The position numbers and the translations under genes were made by a program. DNA of 35,514 nucleotides from a virus, in IMG/VR virus record IMGVR_UViG_3300034642_000158, positions 1-35,514 of that record. One strand, written 5' to 3'. Below are positions 14,501 through 22,700 of this stretch, piece by piece. Position 1 is the first letter of the stretch, and every line of letters starts with the position of its first letter. The notes beneath the pieces are model-generated. The model saw only the letters and a program-made list of their open reading frames with translations, ran no database searches and was not told where the DNA came from.

Positions 14501-16137
14501 CGAGATGTAGCAGCATTAAAACCACTTACATACCCTGCCATGTTGACAGCAACACCATCTAACTTATAGGTGATACCATCCATATAATGACCATTGCCAT
14601 TATGCTCACCATCATCACCCAAACTAAACATCAATGGGTGATTCATCCCATTGTATACTTCGTTGGTATTATCTGACTGGTCAAAAACGTAAGTTACTCC
14701 TCTCGTAAGACCAATGCTAGGTGCTTCTACAGTATCAAGATAGAATACACCATTTGGGTCTGAGTTAATATTATCTACACCAACTGTAACTGCTATCGTA
14801 GTAACTAACTGTTGAGTCCCACCACTACCGTCACCAGTATTATTAACACTAAAGAGTAAGTTACCAGTTGTATCGTTTACCTTTGTATAGTTAAGGTAAT
14901 TAAATCCTCTATAACCTGTTACTGCTGTTAATTCTTGGTCTAACTCAAAGTCTTCTTTCGTGTTACCATCAGCAAAAGAAACGCGATTATTTTGTAGTTG
15001 AGTATTATCTACACCTCTATCAGCGATGGTTACGAAACCACCTTCTATATTATTTCCTGCATCCCATGCAGTTACATCAAAATCTTCTTGGTTAAATGCT
15101 GCTATACCTTTTTGTGGTGCAATAGCAGTCCCTAAGTATCTCCAACTTCCTGCGTCAGATGTATCAGTGTGAGTAGGCTCACCTTGACCAGATGCAATAT
15201 CTAAGATTGCTTCATATAATACATCAGCACTATTCTTTATCTTAGAATATCTTGGATAAGTTGCAGCGTTACTGTATACAGGAGCAAAACTACCTTCTGT
15301 TGCTGTAGCAATAGGAGAGGTCTGTGCAAATGTTAAACGACCATATCTGTCAACGTTGAAGTTTGTTACGTTAACGGTCTGTGTACCTGTAGTAGCAGAT
15401 ATAAGAGGTGTATCTGCGTTACCTATTGGGTTGTAATTACCTACAACAACTGTAGTATCAGCAAGGTCAACGAATGGATTAGATGATTGTCCGTTACCAT
15501 TCTGGACAATAATACGTCCACTACCACCAGTGATTGTGCGGTTGACTAATGTGCCTTCTGCTTGTCTCGATATAATACCGAAACCTGTCATGTTTGCTAA
15601 CGAAGACAGGTCAGTATCTAAGGGTTGAGCGTCAGTAATACCATAAGCACCTAAACTTGTAGGGTTTGTGGCATCTACAATACGACCTCTAGAGTCGATA
15701 GTTACTTGAGAATATGTCCCTGTTGCTTCTAAATTGTTTGCATCATAATGTGGTAGTGCGACCACATAGTTTAATTCTGCTGTGATGGTTAAGTTTGCAG
15801 ACCCATCAAAAGTACCTGCACCAGACATATCACCACCAAGTGATATCTGACGTGCGTTAGCAAGACGTGTAGCAGTTGCAGAGTTACCTATCAAAGAAGC
15901 AGTAATTGCACCCGCTTCAAAGTTACCGTCAGCATCTCTTTTTACTAGAGTGTTAGCGGTATTTGATTCGGTTTCAATAGGTCTCTCATATTTCAGAGAG
16001 TTCCACGATGTAACACCGTCTCCGATTTTGATACGTGAAGTATCAATCTCAATACCTAACTCACCCTGAGCAAGGATTGGATTGACGTTAGCCCATTGCT
16101 GTGCACCGTCACGTCGTAGTTGTAGTCTATTTGCCAT
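8584..16137 (-). CDS. Giant repeat-containing tail fibre protein, 2517 aa, Mtd-like N terminus
   Basis: Residues 1-50 (LQLRRDGAQQWANVNPILAQ, then GELGIEIDTSRIKIGDG) match the N-terminal domain of the major tropism determinant type, common on cyanophage fibres. A cupredoxin-like domain follows at about 462-578 (MNHPLMFSLG ... HYWCHHHTNQGN). Two copies of a KDRGVEFRYYDSQ module lie near 690-795 and 1205-1300. Three ITSTDITAD-type repeats occupy about 1396-1609, nine EGSNLYYTNARAD-type repeats about 2064-2412, and an Ala-rich end closes the protein. Between them lie many short DGNLTVDGNTTIG-like repeats predicting a long beta-helix or beta-prism shaft. The likely role is receptor binding or a long side fibre. 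It has its own late promoter (16176..16183) and a hairpin leader. Gene size and repeats fit fast evolution by recombination. Confidence 0.85.
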   Translation of the reverse strand: MANRLQLRRDGAQQWANVNPILAQGELGIEIDTSRIKIGDGVTSWNSLKYERPIETESNTANTLVKRDADGNFEAGAITASLIGNSATATRLANARQISLGGDMSGAGTFDGSANLTITAELNYVVALPHYDANNLEATGTYSQVTIDSRGRIVDATNPTSLGAYGITDAQPLDTDLSSLANMTGFGIISRQAEGTLVNRTITGGSGRIIVQNGNGQSSNPFVDLADTTVVVGNYNPIGNADTPLISATTGTQTVNVTNFNVDRYGRLTFAQTSPIATATEGSFAPVYSNAATYPRYSKIKNSADVLYEAILDIASGQGEPTHTDTSDAGSWRYLGTAIAPQKGIAAFNQEDFDVTAWDAGNNIEGGFVTIADRGVDNTQLQNNRVSFADGNTKEDFELDQELTAVTGYRGFNYLNYTKVNDTTGNLLFSVNNTGDGSGGTQQLVTTIAVTVGVDNINSDPNGVFYLDTVEAPSIGLTRGVTYVFDQSDNTNEVYNGMNHPLMFSLGDDGEHNGNGHYMDGITYKLDGVAVNMAGYVSGFNAATSRVAEILVQTDTPATIHYWCHHHTNQGNSLTITDGGAGEVDINVRTYFSDADITLDGAIDQTLDKTGSGNLDFKLTQNTSQARALSISSTNSGAGDANINITSDNDITISATNVSNRVNVEGYQFQDNTLSTTNATMVLDPNDDDAVTGLVQIRGDLQVDGTTTTVNSTTITVQDPIITLGGEDTLTVDDNKDRGVEFRYYDSQERFGFFGWDENYADSNIWSGTGGYRFLYNATNVSEVYSGTDAPIIAGNLRLTTNTSSTWKTPTTGTLVVTGGTGISENLNVGGTTHLNGNVEIDGTVDIDANFAIRDNTTDKFTVASATGNTVIEGTVDIQLQTTITDGLLLQADNKKFEIKTAGGTSVFDIDTDNGNVHTDGTLDVDSGVTFNSTLDVDSAVTFNSTLDVDNDSLFHDDITLDTTGKFFTITNGSGQTFRVSSTNGNTDIEGSLNVGGVNTFERTNNIVVDPTTSESAITLTSGGNATFAGGVNIDKDVRIGTDLYVSDRIVVKDAGTARTRPSLLNNLDVKYRQYIGATGVHNVSFADDPDANLRVAGGVGIVQDLHVGDDFYVGKVNTNDTVEFSILGESGATTIGRVGQGNATDGSLTVHGFVTMNERVTINGPLTTIGDASSDVLTVNAVSQFTDDVTVDGSLTVNTNALIEGNLTVNGTTTTVNSTVTTIDDPIITVGGDTAPSSNDSKDRGVEFRYYDSQARLGFFGWDNSAGRFAVYHAATNSSEAFGGTRSGIDAGSIKLFDTTNATNSASGTLIVGGGAGIGLDLYVGDDLVVVDDGSFGGNVDITGTLDVTDDFAVASTFTVDAQSGNTFVAGTFQVNGNTTIGNAGSDSHVVTGVVQFNQAITSTDITADNIKIGVDGASEISTTSGNLILDSDGGTVNITDNADVDGDLNVDGNTKVDGTLTVDGNTTIGNQSTDAHQFTGTVTFNQAITSTDITADSVKIGVDGATEISTVSGNLVLDSADGKVHITDNAEVDGNLQVDGNTTIGDASGDSLVVNATSTFNAAITSTDITADSVKIGVDAANEISTTAGNLVLDSQAGTVSITDDCDISGDLEVTGQTKITDSLIIDSTNEQFIVRSSLVDRFTVDTDNGNTFIAGTATIEGLTTINDDLGVTGAVDFDTTLNVDGQAVFQDNLILNADNKAFKIQNNSNVDQFTVDSDNGNTVIGGTAQVDESLSVGTTSLLSGNVTANANTTATRLAGSAAIMVPNGGITVFEDSFFGEDIFVGPDQAQTITLFGATGNITADGTVSAATFSGTTGNISTITTTSNVNVGGSIIVNTNKFIVTGASGNTEIAGTLDVAGTTVIDDTLRVTNDVDFDTNLNVDGNQQLDGTLTVDSTSLFKDSMVIRGASKTLKLQNGSNTTKVELQSTTGNITAAGAGSFGSMGITNNLTVGGTINSTGQITGNVTGDLTGNADSASLVDVTETASSNLTYYPVFVSATSGNTEIRTDSQNLNYNPFENRLTVTNFKSTTDFEIQGNLNITGNITFFQSQVGSIANHDTDALTEGSTNLYYTNERVDDRVAALIQGGTGIDATYDDANNLLSLSVDFGEYTTDQVVEGTSNKYHTQARVRNSFTYGTGIEHDGSGGLQVTQADINTDNVTEGSTNLFTTAARTRGHISVSGDLGYNASTGVISYTIPSTIASLSNHDTDDLAEGSNLYFTNERVDDRVNNLFTAGTGITKVYDDAANTYTLSVTQGDINTDNVTEGSSNLFTTAARTRTHFTYGTGIKLTSADLAIDFTEFDTGNITEGSNLYYTNARADARVNLQTGSNLDLSSKSTSDLSEGSNLYFTNARADARIAAATTSDLTEGSNLYYTDARADARIAAADTGDLSEGSNLYHTTARARAAISAGGDLSYNSSTGVMSVTLPTVFSGNYNDLSNKPSLFSGAYADLTGKPTLGTAAATNSTAYATAAQGALAASALQAETITLADFKSVVAASSDFDDFQTRVAAMT
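8900..9945 (-). repeat. Nine EGSNLYYTNARAD-type repeats in fibre
   Basis: Nine units of the pattern EGS(T)NL(Y/F)(Y/F/H)T-x-x-R are spaced irregularly through about 350 residues. They carry alternating tails of the VDDRV, TR(G/T)H and ADAR(V/I) types, and some are separated by GTGI-type beta segments. The last four units are almost regular and close together. Such units build the shaft or the tip-proximal part of phage fibres. Confidence 0.85.
11310..11950 (-). repeat. Three tandem ITSTDITAD-type repeats in fibre
   Basis: Three consecutive units contain ITSTDITAD, KIGVDGASEIST, SGNL(I/V)LDS and (V/S)xITD, followed by variable DGNLxVDGNTTIG linkers. Unit spacing is about 230-265 bases and the DNA of the copies is still similar, so unequal recombination could change the copy number. 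Confidence 0.8.
12245..12510 (-). repeat. Second KDRGVEFRYYDSQ module in fibre
   Basis: This copy reads GTTTTVNSTVTTIDDPI, then KDRGVEFRYYDSQARLGFFG and a Ser-Ser-Glu-Ala end. It parallels the copy at 13750..14035 closely over its first half and diverges in its second half. Confidence 0.8.
13750..14035 (-). repeat. First KDRGVEFRYYDSQ module in fibre
   Basis: This copy reads GTTTTVNSTTITVQDPI, then KDRGVEFRYYDSQERFGFFG, an inserted SNIWSGTGGYRF segment and VSEVYSGTDAP. It is the more N-terminal of two internal copies about 1.5 kb apart. Confidence 0.8.
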
Positions 16138-16156
16138 TACCTTTTATTGTGGGCTG

Positions 16157-16172
16157 CAGACGATTCCGTCTG
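16157..16172 (-). promoter_or_regulatory. Perfect 6-bp stem-loop near predicted 5' end of giant fibre mRNA
   Basis: The minus strand reads CAGACG-GAAT-CGTCTG, a perfect six-base-pair stem with a four-base loop. It begins just downstream of the late promoter at 16176..16183, so transcripts started there (predicted near 16170) would begin in or beside the stem. A 5'-terminal stem-loop can protect an mRNA from decay. It is not followed by a U-run and so is not a typical terminator. Confidence 0.55.
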
Positions 16173-16175
16173 ATA

Positions 16176-16183
16176 TATTTATG
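16176..16183 (-). promoter_or_regulatory. T4-type late promoter before giant fibre gene
   Basis: The minus strand reads CATAAATA followed by TAT, fitting the late element NATAAATA. It lies about 40 bases upstream of the fibre ATG at 16137, in one of the longer gaps between genes in the window. Confidence 0.65.
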
Positions 16184-16211
16184 CAATAACGAAGAGACCT
16201 CTACTTGTCTG

Positions 16212-16433
16212 TTATGCTGCAGGCACTTCTGCAGTTTCCTCTACCTCAGTGGGTTCTGGAGGATTAAGATATTGTAGTGTCTCAATAGCACCAAGTAATT
16301 TAAGGGCAGTCGCCTCATTATCCTTGATTTTCTTTGCTAACTCTTGATTTTCTGAAATAAGATTGCTATAGCGAGTTTGAAATTGCTCTAACAATTCTTC
16401 TTGTGTAGCAGTTTCCTTCACATCAACTGGCAT
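16212..16433 (-). CDS. Small coiled-coil protein, 73 aa
   Basis: The protein is a charged helix with heptad-like spacing over about residues 10-55 (EELLEQFQTRYSNLISENQE then LAKKIKDNEATALKLLGAI). It ends in a Pro/Glu/Val-rich acidic tail. A GGAGAAA ribosome-binding site precedes ATG 16433, which overlaps the preceding gene by 11 bases. It lies directly before the giant fibre gene. Small coiled-coil proteins beside fibre genes can be assembly chaperones or trimerising adaptors, but this is inference from position. Confidence 0.7.
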   Translation of the reverse strand: MPVDVKETATQEELLEQFQTRYSNLISENQELAKKIKDNEATALKLLGAIETLQYLNPPEPTEVEETAEVPAA

Positions 16434-16707
16434 GATTTTCTCCGTTTACGATAATTTGTTTGAGAAGAGATTTGATTTCATTCAAATCTAATTTTACAGC
16501 ATCAACATCAGTTTGTAAAGCTTCAAACTTTGCATCCTTCTGTTTTCTTTTATTATAAGCTGCCATGTAGTCATCATACTCTGTTTTGTTACAGTTTACA
16601 ACAGCGTTTGATTCTGGGTCTCTGTACCATCCATCCTTTCCCTTTACAGGGATTAGGTCGGGTGAGTATGGTTCTATATGGTCTGTAGACTTATCGGGAC
16701 TTGACAT
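16423..16707 (-). CDS. Small protein with C-terminal coiled coil, 94 aa
   Basis: An N-terminal part with Pro/Asp/Tyr (HIEPYSPDLIPVKGKDGWYR) contains a GWYRDPESNAVVN segment. A basic helix follows and then a coiled coil (FEALQTDVDAVKLDLNEIKS, about residues 62-85). The start has no clear ribosome-binding site, so the gene may be reached by coupling from the 2440-residue gene 30 bases upstream. It overlaps the 73-residue gene by 11 bases, which suggests the two products are made together. Function unknown; a fibre or baseplate accessory role is possible. Confidence 0.65.
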   Translation of the reverse strand: MSSPDKSTDHIEPYSPDLIPVKGKDGWYRDPESNAVVNCNKTEYDDYMAAYNKRKQKDAKFEALQTDVDAVKLDLNEIKSLLKQIIVNGENHAS

Positions 16708-16737
16708 GGGTCATCATTATGTGTACAATCAACCGTG

Positions 16738-19700
16738 TTAGGTTGCAAGAGCAATAGCCCTTAGGTCAGCTATGAGTGGGACTCGTGCCTGATTTTTGGA
16801 GCGCATCACGATTTTTAATTGGAAAGCATTGAAACTCAATCCTTTCTTCTCGTATGCGTAATCCTTCCAAAGATATTCATCTGTTGGACTTGTATCATAA
16901 TCTTGATTCAAGGTTGTAATTGGGTCTCCAATCGGTGACCATCCAACGTTGTTGGGGTCAGCATTGTCACCTGTTTTGAAAGCACGATAATATATACGGA
17001 TTTCAGTTTGTGGGTGTCTAGTGATTTGGAAATCAACCTTGACTGCTCGCGCTTCACTACCCAGTCTTGCAAGACGAGTAATATAAACCGCGTCGTTTTG
17101 GTCACCTGTAGGTAATGTTGATACGTCTTGAGACCTATCGATATCACCCTGTTGTCCATATGGTGAAGGACCACCAGGCCACATATTGACCCTGTTGGTA
17201 GTCGTAATAAGCGACATTCTATCTAGGTCAATAGCAGGAGACAGAGATTCTTTCTCAGTCCTTAAAGTTATTGCCATAGTTAGAGACTTATTACCATCTA
17301 GTTTATTCTGCTCATTAATCTTAGATGCAATCATCTGAGGAGAAGTGAATGAGTTTTCCTCATTCAATACAACGTCATAGTATTGCCCACTATTAATGAA
17401 TGAAGACTGGTCTCTTGGAGATGACCCACCTTCACCACCACCGTCACCAACAGAGGTAGCGGTAGTAGTATTTACACGAGCAATAACCTCAGTTTCTGGG
17501 AGTTGCATCGTGGAGACTGTAGGAGTTAGACACTCAAACTGGACGTTTTGTGTGCCCCATACTTCTGCTCCACCACCACGTATACCGTTTGTTGCAACGT
17601 GGTCAACTGCTAACATGTAAGTATCAATCCATGGACACTCAATGCTAGAGTGGACTTTGTTAATTTCAACAAGAGGTATACCGTCTAAGTTATAACATTC
17701 AACTACTGTGCCAGAGGGATGCTCTACATCAGCAGTACCGTTACTACCCCTACCAGAAGTAGCAACAGTTATAACTTGACCATTAGATGATATTGAAGAG
17801 TATTGTATAATTTCATCGCCTATCTTAAGGTAACCAGGATTCAAGTTTCCTATCGCAGCACCACCAATAATGTTATGGAATTGTGACGCATCCTGCACCT
17901 GTATACTAGAGCTTGACTGTGCAAGTGTAGTAGTTAAGGTTGTGCTAGGCACTTCAGATACAACACCCATAATCTCAACGTTGTTTGTGCGTTGATGCAT
18001 ACCATGATTTCTATGGTAGATAAGTATTTCCTTATCATCATGTGGATAAGATGGTGCTTGTGTTGGGAATGCAGTATATGAGTCACCACTATACGCAATA
18101 GATGTGATAGTAGCACTTGTGCCACCAGGTTCGTTTAGAGTATCAGATGTATCGAATGATTTGGTAATGAAATTCAATATCAGAGTCGTAGTGCCTGCAT
18201 CGTAAGATGTAACTGTACCTACTGCACCTGATGTTGACCCTGTTACTACATCTCCAACTTCAAATGTGCCATTGAATATGGCAGATAATACAATCGTTGC
18301 TGTAGACTGAGATGAAGTTAAACCTTGGAATGGGTCACCGTTAGTATCAAGGAAACCAGATGAGAATGTGCCACTGATGTCTGTCAATGTCATTTTCTCT
18401 GGGTCAGATACTGCATCATATTCTTTAATAGTACCTGCAGCACCTGATGGTTGCTGTACTATTCTTGCACCAACTGTAAAGTTGTAATTATTACCCGCAG
18501 GCATTGACAAGATTTGAGTTGGTTTGATAGTCTGAATTGGATTCTCAATCAGATTGTGAATTCCTCTATTACCACGTCCTAACTCAGCGTTGTTAAGAAT
18601 TACTGTGCCAGTAGGTTGTGTAAAACTTGCACGATATATGGTAAACTTCAAGTCTTCATACTGGTCAGCAGTCCATGTAGATGCGTTTTGTGATTTGAAT
18701 AACACACCTGAGTATGGTTGCTCAGAAATAGTCCTTGTGCCTGACACATCAATGTCACCCATTCTGGATATCCAAACTTGATATTCATTAGAGTCAGATA
18801 GAAGCACAACACAATATTCTGTGTCTGCCTTGATGTATACAGGAGACCTAAAGACAAATCTTGAAGGTATTGCTGCGTTGTCTGACAATTCAATTTGGTC
18901 AGCGTCAACTGTGCAGTCAGAGAAAGGTAAGATTTCCTTACTTGGATAACCATTCTCCATAGTCCTTATCTGCATAGAGATAGGAATATTACTATCCTTA
19001 GTCTTGAAGAAGATGTCAACACTACTTAAGAATACACCGCCTTCTTCTGCAACAAGGAATGATTGTGCAAGAGGGTCATACCAACCAATCTGACGAGTAG
19101 ATGTCCTAGTTGTGATAACTGTGCGAGAATCACTAACTGTATCTCTAACAATGTCAGCATTTCTGATTGCAAGAATATTCTCTCTAACAGTCTTCAATGT
19201 ACCTGTTGCCTGATAGGTAGTATCTGCAGAAGAATCTACATCACCTGATGCCTTACTATTGGTCTTAGATGTTGTAAATCTAACTGAGCGAGTACCTGTT
19301 GCCCAACGTGGGTTGGAATCATTCTTAGGTGATGGGATAAACAATGTACCTTGTAGGTTACCAATGTTATCTGTCAACAGACGTCTGTCTCTCATAACAG
19401 CACGTGCACCTGATGTCTGTCCTACTAATACTTCACCAACAAGAGCGTTACCAAAGAAGTTTGGATTGACGCTTTCTGCCATTGCAGTGATATCAATATT
19501 TAAGAAAGGTGTTTGTGATGCATAAGACTCTGCCAATGTAGCTTGTCCAACACCATATGGGTCAGTCTTCAAACCATCATTTGCAGGAGCAACTTTTAGT
19601 TGACACTTAGATGTCTGACCAATAACTGTTTCACCAACAACGAAAGGTGTTTCGTTTGTGTTAGGGTCAGCACTAGATGACTTAGTAATCTCAATGACTT

Positions 19701-22700
19701 TAGGAGTCATGTAACCAGTAACATCTACACCATCAAAGAATGCATACATTCTTGTGCGTGGTTTTAGTCTGTCAACATTAAATCCAATATTTCTTGAGCG
19801 AATCCAAGGTATAACTGATTGTGATAATACTGTATCACCAAGTGATTTTCTATCAATCTTAGGCACAACACGTGTCCTAATACCCTGTCTTGCTTGGTTA
19901 TTAACAACCCTCCAAGTCCTTCTTTCATGGACGAATAGAGGTTGTCTTCCTTGTCCGTGACCTAATCTACCAAGTCTACGACCACCAGCTGCGAAACTAC
20001 CAGACCTGTTTCTAAATCTACTACTAGAAATTAGAGACTCACCAGTCCAGTTAGTCCTCCAACCACCCCACTGAATAGGAGCAAAACCATTTTGGTCAAT
20101 TTGTAAATCTCTTGCAACAGCAGAGAAGTCACCTTCTACGTTTTCTACACGAGCTGGAAGTCTTTCAATATCAATCCAGTCATCAGATGCAGGAGTTAAG
20201 TCAATACGACCAATGAAAGTAAACACGTTGAATGGGTTTACATTCTCTACTCTAGATGCATATGGTTGTGTAACAATAGGGACATCAACGTAAGGTAACA
20301 TCACCATGTTACCACCAGTCTTAATTACGTTAGTTGACTCTGATAAGTTTAACTCGAGCGGGACATTGGTAGTATAATGAGAAGGACGTAAGTGACCCTG
20401 GCTAAAGTCCATGCTGCATTTATAGTCAACATTAAGGACGTCACCAATAGTGTGGTCTGTAAAGTCATCAACAATGTATCCATTCTTGAGACGGTCAAAT
20501 CCATTATCGTCATAAGATTTCGTATTCTCTGCCTGTGATTCTAGCATAGTCAGAGACGTATAATACTCAACATGTGACAATCTTGTCTCAATGTCACCAA
20601 TATCTTTCATCGTATAACGACGAATGATTTCTGGGTTGATTAATATGTCTCTTTCTACATCATAAACGTAAGGACGATATTCAATCTGTGCTAACAACAT
20701 AGCGTTGTCAATGTTGTCAGGAGGTGGAAGGTCTTCCGAAGACACACCACTAACAACTTTTAGTTGATTATCATGAGTTAAGAATAACTTGTCTGCTCTG
20801 GGTAGGTAATAGCAATAGTCACATCTAAACTCGCTATTAACTTTAGGGACGTCGAATATAGTCGAGCCACCCGCACCACCACTGGTATCAAAAGTCCTAG
20901 CAGCAAAATCTAATGACGCACAATTCACATAATATGGAGCTGTGATTAGACCACTACCTGATGCTAATTCTCCTACACCTGGTCGGAAGTCGAGTTGGTC
21001 TCTTAAGAAGTTAATAGACCCATCCAGTTTGTATTTAGGAATCTCTTTGAAAGTAATACCAGTATATGATTGGTTACTGAAATAATCACCTGATGATTCA
21101 TGGACAAAGTAGTCAAAGATAACAAGAATCTTTCTGATAGGTGGTGTAAACTGTGGTAACCTAGTCATCTTAGACACATCATAATAATGTGCTTTCTGTC
21201 CTGCGTCTAATTCAAACTGACTGGTAACAACTTTACTACCCTTAGTTACAGACCCTTCTGCGTCATCAACAATACCAACTAACTGGACACCGTCATCATC
21301 TACACCATCAATAGTTTCGCCTGGTATAAATGGAATCTCATTAAGAGCAACGAAGTATAGTCTTAATGTGGAGTTAATAAACTGAATAACTCTACCACGA
21401 GCACCAGATGTCCTACCAACAATGACACTACCATTGTCAAAGAATCTAGATTCTGTTAATACAAGGTAAGGTGACATAGCATCTGTGTCATCCTCTGATT
21501 CATACACAGCATGAATCTTGTAAACATCATTCAGTGCAAATGATATCTCTTCGTCTTCAATACGTGACCCATATAAGTTACCATATGCTAAACCATATCT
21601 CTGTTGGTCTTGCTGTATTCTTGTGCGAGTAACTTTCATCGCACGCATTTTTGCAGCAGTCTTAATTTTCTTGGTAACAATATTCTTAGATACCAACGCG
21701 GTTAATTTAACAGTAGATACGTTTGATAATCCATCAATAGTAACTGACTGTCTGTCAGCACCAAATGTAACTGTTAATGTGCCTGCATCATTTAAAGCAT
21801 CAATATCAAGGTTATCTCCAACTGAGAATGCTGACCCTGATTCTGCTAAGATTGTTAGGAAATAATTGTCATTATCTAATGTAGCAAACTGCTCAGATTC
21901 TGGTAGAGATACAGTAACACCACCAGACACAACTGTCTTATTATTAAATGTCCTAAACACAAAGAATGATTCGTCAGATATTGACTTCATTGATGTGCGA
22001 GGAGTATCAATGGTCATCTCACCATTCTGGTAGTCCTTTTGAAATACGAAAGGACGCATTCTTAATAGGTTAGTATAGTCACCATCAGTGATGCTACCCT
22101 TAGTTAATCCTGTTTCTAGTAATGCTGTCTGCGTTTGATAGTTAAAGATATAACTTGACTGTCCTGTAGCAGCGTTAGTTGGGACTGTATTAATACCACT
22201 AGATACATCTACTCTTGCAATTCTTAGAGTCCTATTACCCTCTGAATCAGAGTTTACAGGTGTTACAACATCACCAGGACGGATGTCTGCTTCCATCTTA
22301 GTGTTGTTACCTATAATATTTGTATTTCCTGCTTGGTCAATAGTAACACTAACACCTTCAATAATTGCTTGGTCATTTAAGAGTAGGTTTGCACCAAAAA
22401 TAACTGCGTTACCTGAGTTTCTACCTCTGACTGTCCTAGCATCAGTTAAGTTAAATGAATGTGCTGCTTCTAATGTACCGATAACACGTCCATCTCTTTC
22501 TATAACTTCACCATTAACAAAGTCTCCTGATACTTGCTCAAGGTAACAATGTGTGCCACTTCCTGCATCAGCAACGAAACCTCTAGCATTAGATGTCCTT
22601 CCTCTCAATACATCACCAACAACTACTGAGTTATTTCCTGCAGCAAAGTTGATACCTGTCCACATCTGTGCATCAAATATCCACATATCATAGACACCAC

